From positions 1 to 22,638 of the forward strand of contig JAMOSL010000210.1 of assembly GCA_027063105.1 (NCBI GenBank): DNA of 22,638 nucleotides. The letters run 5' to 3'. The stretch is from Campylobacteraceae bacterium (GTDB lineage Bacteria > Campylobacterota > Campylobacteria > Campylobacterales > Sulfurovaceae). The position numbers and the translations under genes are program-made. Of the stretch, positions 8,657-15,039 are shown in pieces. The notes beneath the pieces are model-generated. The model did not search any database, was not told where the DNA came from, and was given only the letters and a program-made list of their open reading frames with translations. How positions within the stretch are numbered: position 1 is the stretch's first letter; every line of letters starts with the position of its first letter.

Positions 8657-8679
8657 GAGTAAAAAATTCTTATGGTCTA
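8647..8679. terminator. Bidirectional hairpin between convergent genes, containing both stop codons
   Basis: A perfect 12-bp inverted repeat has left arm TAGACCATAAGA (8647-8658) and right arm TCTTATGGTCTA (8668-8679). A 9-nt A-rich loop separates them and can add one G-U and one U-A pair. The DUF808 stop (8654-8656) lies in the left arm and the rhodanese-remnant stop (8672-8670 on the minus strand) in the right arm. Its placement between convergent units suggests a two-way terminator. No clear U-tract follows on either strand, so intrinsic termination may be weak and the hairpin may instead protect 3' ends. Confidence 0.6.
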
Positions 8680-9010
8680 GTTGATGTCATGTTCATACCA
8701 AGCCAATCATCCATTCCTCCTTGATACCATTTTATTTTATTTGGAGGATATCCAATTAAAAGAAGTGTTCTTATCATTGATGGAGATTGTCCACACCAAG
8801 AACCATTGCAAAATAGAGTTATTGTTTTTGCTTTACTAAAATTATACCTATATTTTTTATCTTTTTTAATACCTAGTAGTAGAGCTTTTTTAAATTCATT
8901 CTGATATTTTTTTGGTTTATTAATAACATAATATGGTATATTTATAGCTCTTCGATTTCATTTCCAAATAATAGAGTTGACAATGTAAGTAATAATAATA
9001 TTTTTTTCAT
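8670..9010 (-). pseudogene. Broken secreted rhodanese-like protein (internal deletion and frameshift)
   Basis: From the ATG at 9010 the frame encodes a good signal peptide (MKKILLLLTLSTLLFGNEIEEL) and stops with TAA after 22 codons. In another frame, from about 8955 down to the stop at 8672-8670, lies an intact C-terminal half of a rhodanese domain. It starts at AINIPYYVINKPKKY, then reads TLFCNGSWCGQSP with the putative catalytic Cys, IRTLLLIGYPP, KWYQGGMDDWL and a final TSTRP. The N-terminal half of the domain, which normally precedes a GAINIP segment, is absent. The lesion therefore looks like a deletion that also shifted frame, not a single-base error. The ATG overlaps the ubiD stop in TAATG, so this was the third gene of the pyrD-ubiD unit. 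As it stands it should make only a short peptide. Confidence 0.8.
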
Positions 9011-10824
9011 TATAAAAGTCCAAATCTTTTGATGAACTTTTCATCTATATCTATAACACCTATTTTTTGTAATTTATCTAGTGTATCTTTATCACAAAGA
9101 GTATCCTCTGGCCACTCTCTTTCATATCCATCTAATAAATTCTTATTTGTTCCATCTATTGCTATAAATGGTGTAGTTATTATATCTCTTCTAGCATCTA
9201 TATTATTAACTACTCTCCATAATAACATATATAGATTATCTATTGTGTTTGTATTACTATCAACTATTACTAATATTTTTATGTGTTTATCTAAAGAAGA
9301 CAATAATTTAATTACTTCTAGTTGAGATTTATCTTTATCTATAGATATAACTGTAATTGGATTTTTTGTATGAGTCATATATTGCTTTAGTTCACATACA
9401 TTATTATATATAGATTTTATACGCTTAAATAGTTCATCATCGCTAAGGAACTCTTCAATTCCATGCTTGACCTCATCACCTGTTGCATCTACTCCAAGTT
9501 TACCACCTACTAAACTTTCTGGACTTGAATGGTCTAATGCATCTACTATTCCACCTGTAATTAATATTTTATTTTTATCTATTCTATTTAGTATATATTC
9601 TGTAATCTCTAAATTATTTTCAAGTTCTGGAGAGTCTTCACCTATGAATATTGCATGTTTTACAAAACTCATCTGTCCAATACCCCAAAATGCATGCATA
9701 AACTGTTGAGCATGTCCTTTATAAGCTACTTTCATCTTTCCTAAAATAAGATTATGAAATACACCATTTTCTGGCATATAATAGTCGATGAGGTCTGGAG
9801 CTGTTGTTTGAAGTAATGGTAGAAATATTCTCTCTGTTGCCCAACCCATATATTTATCTTCTAATGGAGGTTTTCCAACAACTGTTGCAACAAAAGTTGG
9901 GTTTTTTCTCATAGTAATTGTTTCAACTTCCATAACTGGATAAGGTTCTTTTAGCGTATAATATCCTGTATGGTCTCCAAAAGGTCCTTCTATTTCCATT
10001 TTTGATGGGTCAACAAATCCCTCTATAACTATATCTACATCTTTAGGAATATATATATCATTAGTTATAGATTTAACAAGTTGTGCCTTTTTATTTCTAA
10101 CAAATCCATACAACATCATCTCAAACATTCCATAAGGTAGAGGAGCTTGTCCACACCAGATGTATAAAGGGTCTCCACCAATAGCTATAGATACAGGCAT
10201 TTTCTTACCAGCTTTTTGATATTGGTCAAAGAAATGAGAAGCATCTTTATGTATTTGCCAATGCATTCCCAAATGATTTTTATCATATTGTTGTAATCTA
10301 TACATTCCAACATTTGCCATATTTCCATCAAGACTTTGAGTATAAACTTGACCCATTGTAATGAAAGGTCCACCATCCCCACTCCAAGTGGTTAAAATTG
10401 GCAATTTATCTAAATCTACTTCATCTTTATTGATAATAATCTCTTGACAAATCCCTTTGCCCTTTAGGCGTTTTGGAAATACATTCTTTAGAGATATAAG
10501 TTTTGGAAGCATTGATAATTTATCCATAAACCCTTTTGGTGGCTTTAATTTAAGTAGTTCAGCTATATTTGAGGCTATATCATCTGGTTCTTTACCAAAT
10601 ATCTTTTTAGTTATATCTTTATTTGCAAATATATTCATCAAAACAGGAATATCATACTCTATACCTCTGGATTTACTAATAGGTTTTGTAAATAGAATAG
10701 GTCTTGAATTCTCTTTTTTAACTTCAATATAAGCCGTATGAGGAATTTCTAACTCTATATCCAACGGCTCATCTATAATCTTTAAATCACCATTATCCTT
10801 TAACCACTGTATAATATCTTTCAT
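9010..10824 (-). CDS. UbiD-family decarboxylase, probable menaquinone biosynthesis decarboxylase (futalosine pathway)
   Basis: UbiD enzymes use prenylated FMN to decarboxylate aromatic or alpha,beta-unsaturated acids. At 604 residues this is the long form annotated in many Campylobacterota as the menaquinone decarboxylase of the futalosine route (mqnL type). It is longer than E. coli UbiD, which has about 497. Recognisable parts are ANVGMYRLQQYD and GMHWQIHKDASHFF (cofactor/metal region), IAIGGDPLYIWCGQAPLPYG, and the acidic motif EGPFGDHTGYYTL with E279 and D284. The gene starts at the last base of the pyrD stop (TAATG) and ends the same way into the rhodanese remnant, so translation is coupled. 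The sequence identifies the family with confidence; the menaquinone substrate is inferred from family length and lineage. Confidence 0.9.
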   Translation of the reverse strand: MKDIIQWLKDNGDLKIIDEPLDIELEIPHTAYIEVKKENSRPILFTKPISKSRGIEYDIPVLMNIFANKDITKKIFGKEPDDIASNIAELLKLKPPKGFMDKLSMLPKLISLKNVFPKRLKGKGICQEIIINKDEVDLDKLPILTTWSGDGGPFITMGQVYTQSLDGNMANVGMYRLQQYDKNHLGMHWQIHKDASHFFDQYQKAGKKMPVSIAIGGDPLYIWCGQAPLPYGMFEMMLYGFVRNKKAQLVKSITNDIYIPKDVDIVIEGFVDPSKMEIEGPFGDHTGYYTLKEPYPVMEVETITMRKNPTFVATVVGKPPLEDKYMGWATERIFLPLLQTTAPDLIDYYMPENGVFHNLILGKMKVAYKGHAQQFMHAFWGIGQMSFVKHAIFIGEDSPELENNLEITEYILNRIDKNKILITGGIVDALDHSSPESLVGGKLGVDATGDEVKHGIEEFLSDDELFKRIKSIYNNVCELKQYMTHTKNPITVISIDKDKSQLEVIKLLSSLDKHIKILVIVDSNTNTIDNLYMLLWRVVNNIDARRDIITTPFIAIDGTNKNLLDGYEREWPEDTLCDKDTLDKLQKIGVIDIDEKFIKRFGLL

Positions 10825-11897
10825 TATTTACTCTCTTTCCAATCTGCACCAATAGCTTCACTAATATGTTTATATCCATCTTTATTTAGTAATTCTATTA
10901 ATCCCTCATTTATATTTTTAATTAAAATAGGTCCTTTGTAAACTAACATACTATATACTTGGACTAATGAAGCTCCAGCTTTAATTCTTCTATATGCTTC
11001 TTCAGGAGAATCTATACCACCTACTGATATTAAAATAGTTTTATCATGAAGAGCTTTTCCAAGTTCTCTAAATAATTCATAACTCTTTTTAGTTAATAAA
11101 GCTCCACTAATCCCACCAAAATCTTTTGCATTTGGAGTTAATGAATAATCTATAGTTGTATTTGTTGCAATAATCCCAGAAGCCCCATACTTTATTGCTA
11201 CTTCAGATATATCAATAGCATCTTTTGGAGTCATATCAGGAGCTATTTTAAGAAATATAGGCTTAGTAGTTATCGTCTTAGCTAGTTCAAATAGAGATTT
11301 AATAAATGTTTCATTCTGTAAATCTCTTAATCCAACTGTATTTGGAGAGGATATATTAATAACGACATAATCACCGTAATCTTTAAATTTTCTAAGAAGC
11401 ATTTCATAATCATTTAGAGCATCATCTTCTGTCGTTAGTTTATTTTTACCAATATTTATGCCAATTGGATAATCTACAAAATAGAGTTTATTTAATCTAT
11501 TCAGCATATAATCACTACCTTTATTATTAAAACCCATAGCATTCTGAATAGATTCTTCCTCTTTAAGACGAAATAATCTAGGTTTTGGATTTCCATCCTG
11601 AGGTTTTGGAGTAACTGTTCCTATTTCGGTAAATCCAAATCCTAAAGTTGGCATAGCTGTAATATATTGACCATTTTTATCAAATCCAGCACCTAATCCA
11701 ACAGGATTTTTAAATTCAATTCCTAAAATATTTTGAGCTAGTCTGGCATCTGTTATAAAATATCTATCTTTAATGGAACGCATTAGGGGTCTACAATATA
11801 CAACACTTCTTAGTGCGATACCCCCAAGTGCATGTGCTGTTTCTGGGTCTAGTTTAAATAGTATTTTTTTTATTGTATCGTAAGATAATATTGACAT
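10824..11897 (-). CDS. pyrD: Dihydroorotate dehydrogenase (quinone), class 2
   Basis: PyrD oxidises dihydroorotate to orotate in pyrimidine synthesis and passes electrons to the membrane quinone pool. The 357-residue product shows the class 2 pattern. The N-terminal membrane-association helices come first (YDTIKKILFKLDPETAH), then VGLGAGFDKNGQ, TEIGTVTPKPQDGNPKPR and QNAMGFNNKG. Next is INISSPNTVGLRDLQ with catalytic base Ser184, followed by FLKIAPDM, ATNTT, GISGALL, SVGGIDS and QVYSMLVYKGP. An ATG at 11918 would add seven residues (MIDKEKI), but it has no ribosome binding site and would lie about 5 nt from the likely transcript start. The ATG at 11897 has AAGGA upstream and gives the normal N-terminus. 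The stop overlaps the ubiD start, linking a quinone-using enzyme with a quinone-making one. Confidence 0.96.
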   Translation of the reverse strand: MSILSYDTIKKILFKLDPETAHALGGIALRSVVYCRPLMRSIKDRYFITDARLAQNILGIEFKNPVGLGAGFDKNGQYITAMPTLGFGFTEIGTVTPKPQDGNPKPRLFRLKEEESIQNAMGFNNKGSDYMLNRLNKLYFVDYPIGINIGKNKLTTEDDALNDYEMLLRKFKDYGDYVVINISSPNTVGLRDLQNETFIKSLFELAKTITTKPIFLKIAPDMTPKDAIDISEVAIKYGASGIIATNTTIDYSLTPNAKDFGGISGALLTKKSYELFRELGKALHDKTILISVGGIDSPEEAYRRIKAGASLVQVYSMLVYKGPILIKNINEGLIELLNKDGYKHISEAIGADWKESK

Positions 11898-11929
11898 AAT
11901 TTTTTCCTTATCTATCATTAAAGTATCGA

Positions 11930-11935
11930 ATTATA
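11930..11935 (-). promoter_or_regulatory. Putative extended -10 promoter for pyrD-ubiD
   Basis: On the minus strand the bases read TGATATAAT, a TGn-extended TATAAT, 33 nt before the pyrD ATG at 11897. The predicted start near 11923 leaves a leader of about 25 nt and argues against the ATG at 11918. Confidence 0.55.
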
Positions 11936-11966
11936 TCAAAATTTAAAATAGATCTATATTTTGATA
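11934..11966. repeat. Dyad overlapping the pyrD promoter (possible operator)
   Basis: TATCAAAAT (11934-11942) is repeated inverted as ATTTTGATA (11958-11966), spaced by 15 nt and covering the -10 to -35 region of the proposed pyrD promoter. A shorter palindrome, TAGATCTA, lies at 11949-11956 with a slightly different centre. In such A+T-rich DNA a 9-bp match may be chance. Confidence 0.3.
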
Positions 11967-12006
11967 GATAAAATTAATATTACTTAGCTATTAATGTAAA
12001 TTCAAT

Positions 12007-12012
12007 TATAAT
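12007..12012 (+). promoter_or_regulatory. Putative -10 box for the two PilJ-like genes
   Basis: TATAAT lies 29 nt before the ATG at 12041, followed by ribosome binding site AAGGA at 12031-12035. No clear -35 is seen. Confidence 0.5.
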
Positions 12013-12040
12013 AAAAGATAAATTTTTTAGAAGGATTATT

Positions 12041-12838
12041 ATGACTAAAACAAGCTTGATGAAAAAAAGAGTGGGATTTACTATTCTATCTTTTATATTA
12101 GCTTCAGATTTGAGTATGGCAAAAGATAACAAATTATCTACTCTTGAGCTCATTAATATAGCAGGTCAACAGAGAATGCTATCGCAACGGATATCTAAAG
12201 ATTATCTATATAAAGGAGGAGATGTTGCTGTCAGTAAAGCTACTAGACAACTGTCTAAAACACTAAAAGACTCTACATCAGCTCAAAATAAACTACAATC
12301 ATCTATTACAGATGAAAAAATTCTTAATCTTTTAGAGTTTGTTGAGATGAATAATGAAGATATTGTTATCAAAACAAAAGAGAAGTTTACTATTGATAAC
12401 GCTCAATATGTTCTGGATTTAAGTGAGTCTATGCTTGAAGGCAATGAGTATGTTATGAAAGCTCTAAAAAAATCTGCAAAGACAGGATCTTCTTCTACAC
12501 TTGTAGATACCTCTGCAAGACAAGGTATGTTAGCACAAAGGATTTCTAAATATTATATTGCTTATCAATTAGGGATTAAAGATGATAATACAATTAACCA
12601 AATGAGCAAAGCTGTAGAAGAATTTACAATAAATCATAAAGTACTCCTTGCAAATAGCACTAATAATCAACAGATAAAAGATAAGCTTCAAGAAGTTGAT
12701 AGATTGTGGAGTGTAGTTTATAAATTTTATCTTGATATAGAGGCTGGTGGATTGCCATTAATTGTATTTAATACAGCTGATGACATAACAAAAAAGATGG
12801 GTCATATCACTAATCTTTATTCAAAACTTGACAAATAG
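12041..12838 (+). CDS. Exported protein with two PilJ/NarX-like helical sensor motifs, no transducer domain
   Basis: The 265-residue protein has an N-terminal signal sequence (basic MKKR, hydrophobic core about residues 11-22, cleavage likely near SMA-K at 27). The mature part is all helical and holds two copies of the motif found in the PilJ N-terminal domain (type IV pili methyl-accepting chemotaxis transducer N-terminal family). This motif resembles the NarX/NarQ P-box. Copy one is NIAGQQRMLSQRISKDYL, residues 39-56. Copy two is SARQGMLAQRISKYYIAY, from residue 158. In NarX and NarQ the related helix binds nitrate or nitrite. No transmembrane anchor, HAMP, kinase or methyl-accepting domain follows, so it is probably a soluble periplasmic protein. 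It is 15 nt upstream of a second protein of similar design. Ligand binding is inferred and function is unknown. Confidence 0.8.
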   Translation: MTKTSLMKKRVGFTILSFILASDLSMAKDNKLSTLELINIAGQQRMLSQRISKDYLYKGGDVAVSKATRQLSKTLKDSTSAQNKLQSSITDEKILNLLEFVEMNNEDIVIKTKEKFTIDNAQYVLDLSESMLEGNEYVMKALKKSAKTGSSSTLVDTSARQGMLAQRISKYYIAYQLGIKDDNTINQMSKAVEEFTINHKVLLANSTNNQQIKDKLQEVDRLWSVVYKFYLDIEAGGLPLIVFNTADDITKKMGHITNLYSKLDK

Positions 12839-12853
12839 GAAAGGTAATAAATT

Positions 12854-13666
12854 ATGAATATATTAAAAATAGTAAAATTAACAATACCTACAATAATATT
12901 AATTATCAGTTTAAGCTCTACTTCTCAAGCCTCAGAACTTAGAAAGAGTATAAATACCGTTTTAGCTATAGGTGGGCAGATGACTAATATGAGACATTTA
13001 TTAGAAACTTATGCACTTATTGCTACAAGTGTTAGTTATAAAGCTCCAGAAAAAAGACTACTTAAGGGTATATTAGAGTATGAAGGAGCTATAGATAGTA
13101 TAGAGAAAAACTATAAAGATAAGGCTATTCAGGATAATATAAAAAATGGAAAAAAAGCTTGGAAACCTGTAAAAAAAGCTCTTTTAACAGCTCTAAAAAA
13201 TAATGATTCTAAAAGAATGAGAAAAGAAGGATTATTTATTCATGCTAATATTCGTTCCGTCATTATAGAATTAGCTAATATGAAAAAATATATTTTAGAT
13301 AAAGATAAACCAAAAGATAGAGATGAATTAAATGCTATTATTGAAATAGATGCTTCATCTCAAAGATTATCAGCTCACTATATGATGAAAATGTGGAAAC
13401 TAGAAGACCCGACAATAGAAGAGCATTGGAATAAAGGTGTTGAAATATATACAAACTCTATTATAACTTTAAAAGCTTCTCACTATTATAAAGATGCTAA
13501 GTTTAAAAAACTTTTAGATAATACAGAGAGAAATCTTAGATATTTTAAAATGGTTTTTACATTTGATGATAAGTTTGTACCAGTTGTAGTTCAAGAGAGA
13601 GCATCAACTGTTTGTAAAGATGCTGATGCTATGGGTGAAATACTTTTAGATGAAATTTCTAAATAA
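12854..13666 (+). CDS. Exported helical protein, divergent PilJ-like partner
   Basis: The 270-residue protein has a signal peptide (about residues 1-26, ending STSQA-S). Its helical architecture parallels the preceding gene. A first motif is GGQMTNMRHLLETYAL (residues 40-55) and a second is DASSQRLSAHYMMKMW (166-181). Both sit at equivalent spacing to the Gln-Arg motifs of its neighbour but are much more degenerate. A single Cys occurs near the C-terminus in STVCKDADAMGE. Residues 90-150 are rich in Lys. No anchor or signalling domain follows. GGAAAGG lies upstream of the ATG, and the 15-nt gap suggests co-translation with the first gene. It may be a diverged duplicate that forms a heteromer with it. 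The family assignment is weaker here than for its neighbour. Confidence 0.65.
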   Translation: MNILKIVKLTIPTIILIISLSSTSQASELRKSINTVLAIGGQMTNMRHLLETYALIATSVSYKAPEKRLLKGILEYEGAIDSIEKNYKDKAIQDNIKNGKKAWKPVKKALLTALKNNDSKRMRKEGLFIHANIRSVIIELANMKKYILDKDKPKDRDELNAIIEIDASSQRLSAHYMMKMWKLEDPTIEEHWNKGVEIYTNSIITLKASHYYKDAKFKKLLDNTERNLRYFKMVFTFDDKFVPVVVQERASTVCKDADAMGEILLDEISK

Positions 13667-13672
13667 TTAAGA

Positions 13673-13678
13673 TATAAT
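13673..13678 (+). promoter_or_regulatory. Putative -10 box for rodA
   Basis: TATAAT lies 26 nt before the rodA ATG, inside the 13-bp palindrome AGATATAATATCT (13670-13682), just after the preceding stop codon. GAGG at 13691-13694 is the ribosome binding site. It would give rodA a start independent of the PilJ-like pair; read-through is also possible. Confidence 0.4.
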
Positions 13679-13704
13679 ATCTAAAAATTTGAGGTTATAA
13701 CAAG

Positions 13705-14889
13705 ATGAATGATATAGTTGAATGGATAGAACGAAGTAAAGGTTTATTTAAATATTTTAATTATATTTTAATGATACAAATAATACCCCTTCTTGTTATG
13801 TCATCGCTTCTTGTATATGAAATTAGTGAAGCACTATTCAAAAAACAGATGATATATTATGCTATTGGTTTTATCGTATTTTTTTTATCTTGCTTCATAC
13901 CGTGGCGTAAAATTTTATGGTGGTTTGTGCCAGTATTTTATGTAGGCAATCTTATATTATTAATAGCAGTTGAGTTTATAGGTAAAAAGATACTCGGAGC
14001 TCAACGATGGATAGAGATTCCATTTACTAATTTTACAATGCAACCATCAGAATTTATAAAAGTAAGTGTTTTACTCATGTTGGCATATTTTATTAGTAAA
14101 AATCCACCATCAATAAAAGGTTACAATATAAAAGATTTTATCAAATTATCAGTTATTATATTAGTTCCTTTTATTTTAATAGCCAAAGAACCAGATTTAG
14201 GGACTGCTTTAGTTTTATTAATTACAGGATATGGGACTCTATTTATTGTTGGTATTAATTGGAAAATATGGGTATTTATAATTGTAGGATTAGGTTTATC
14301 TGCCCCATTACTGTATTCAAATTTACATGATTACCAAAAAAAAAGAATAACAGATTTTATAGGAAAACCTAGTTATCATGTTCAACAAGCATTAATTGCA
14401 ATTGGGTCTGGTGGAATGTATGGAAATAAAAAAGATGAAGCTACACAAACACAATTAAAATTTCTTCCCATATCATCTAGTGACTTTATATTTGCATATT
14501 TAGGTGAAAGATGGGGTTTTGTAGGAATGATGAGTGTAGTTATTTTATATATATTTCTTATAATTCATCTTCTTAGTATAACAAGGAATAATAGCACGGA
14601 TTATTTAGTTATAACACTATCCTCTGGATTAGCATTTCTATTTTTTGTATATATGGGAGTAAATATCTACATGATTATAGGATTAGCTCCAGTTGTAGGT
14701 CTCCCACTACCAATTTTTAGCCATGGAGGTACATCTTTTATCATTTTTGCAATTATTTTTGGTATTTTGCAAAATTTACTTGCTTTTAAAAGAGATTTGT
14801 TGTATAATACTGACTCGAAAGTGATAATGAGTTCTAAACATAAATCATTTGATCGGAAGAAAAGTATACCACAACAAGCGGGTCTTTAG
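13705..14889 (+). CDS. rodA: Rod-shape peptidoglycan polymerase RodA (SEDS family)
   Basis: RodA polymerises lipid II into glycan strands during lateral wall growth, paired with a class B penicillin-binding protein, in the inner membrane. The 394-residue product has about ten hydrophobic segments and SEDS landmarks: LGAQRWIEIPF, TMQPSEFIKVSVLL, AKEPDLGTALVLL, QQALIAIGSGGMYG, the catalytic-acid motif ISSSDFIFAYLGERWGF with D260, and VVGLPLPIFSHGGTSFI. The DFIFA and GLPLP features favour RodA over FtsW. After the last helix (LQNLLAFKRDLLYN) a polar basic tail of about 26 residues follows. Its last residues and the TAG stop (14887-14889) lie inside the tRNA gene, so the true C-terminus is set by tRNA sequence. 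A tRNA promoter appears to be embedded in this tail. Confidence 0.93.
   Translation: MNDIVEWIERSKGLFKYFNYILMIQIIPLLVMSSLLVYEISEALFKKQMIYYAIGFIVFFLSCFIPWRKILWWFVPVFYVGNLILLIAVEFIGKKILGAQRWIEIPFTNFTMQPSEFIKVSVLLMLAYFISKNPPSIKGYNIKDFIKLSVIILVPFILIAKEPDLGTALVLLITGYGTLFIVGINWKIWVFIIVGLGLSAPLLYSNLHDYQKKRITDFIGKPSYHVQQALIAIGSGGMYGNKKDEATQTQLKFLPISSSDFIFAYLGERWGFVGMMSVVILYIFLIIHLLSITRNNSTDYLVITLSSGLAFLFFVYMGVNIYMIIGLAPVVGLPLPIFSHGGTSFIIFAIIFGILQNLLAFKRDLLYNTDSKVIMSSKHKSFDRKKSIPQQAGL
14780..14808 (+). promoter_or_regulatory. Putative tRNA promoter inside the rodA 3' end
   Basis: A -35-like TTGCTT (14780-14785), a 17-nt spacer and a perfect -10 TATAAT (14803-14808) lie within the last rodA codons. Transcription would start near 14815, giving a leader of about 65 nt before the tRNA for 5' processing. 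It is one of the few places in the window where a -35 and -10 pair at standard spacing can be seen. Confidence 0.5.
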
Positions 14890-14956
14890 CTCAGCTGGTT
14901 AGAGCACTCGGCTCATAACCGAGTGGTCCGGGGTTCGAGTCCCCGAGGACCCACCA
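14880..14956 (+). tRNA. tRNA with CAT anticodon (elongator Met, or Ile2 with lysidine)
   Basis: The 77-nt cloverleaf is complete. The acceptor arm GGGTCTT pairs with AGGACCC through one T-G wobble. The D arm contains AGCTCAGCTGGTTAGAGC, and the anticodon stem is CTCGG/CCGAG with loop CTCATAA and anticodon at 14914-14916. The T arm is CGGGGTTCGAGTCCCCG, the discriminator is A, and CCA is encoded. It is not an initiator, because base pair 1-72 is G-C and the anticodon stem lacks three consecutive G-C pairs next to the loop. A CAT anticodon with this loop fits either elongator tRNA-Met or the minor tRNA-Ile read as AUA after TilS modification; I cannot decide. Its first 10 bases are also the end of rodA. 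Confidence 0.97.
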
Positions 14957-15039
14957 GTATCAAATCCCTAAATACAATACATCATAACAATCGTTCTAAA
15001 TCAATGATCATATCAACCCATAAATTAGTATTCTTTTAT
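14957..15039. other. Short spacer between tRNA and tamB, no clear terminator
   Basis: This 83-nt A+T-rich gap separates the tRNA from the convergent tamB end. I see no stable hairpin with a T-tract on either strand and no small reading frame with a ribosome binding site. Confidence 0.5.

Noticed and set aside
8930..8970. Single-base sequencing error as the cause of the rhodanese break
   Set aside because: Correcting the frame would still leave the signal peptide joined directly to the AINIP segment, with the first half of the domain missing, so a deletion is the better explanation.
9029..9709. Two plus-strand open frames inside ubiD
   Set aside because: Both are antisense to conserved UbiD sequence, lack start signals and resemble no family.
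10185..10382. Minus-strand 65-codon frame within ubiD
   Set aside because: It runs in a different frame through the conserved ubiD region around the GMHWQ motif and is explained by it.
11898..11918. Longer pyrD start at the ATG ending at 11918
   Set aside because: There is no ribosome binding site, it would lie almost at the predicted transcript start, and the internal ATG at 11897 has AAGGA and the usual N-terminus.
13670..13682. Palindrome AGATATAATATCT as a terminator for the PilJ-like pair
   Set aside because: The stem is only 6 bp of A+T-rich sequence with a one-base centre and no T-tract; a promoter -10 box for rodA explains it better.
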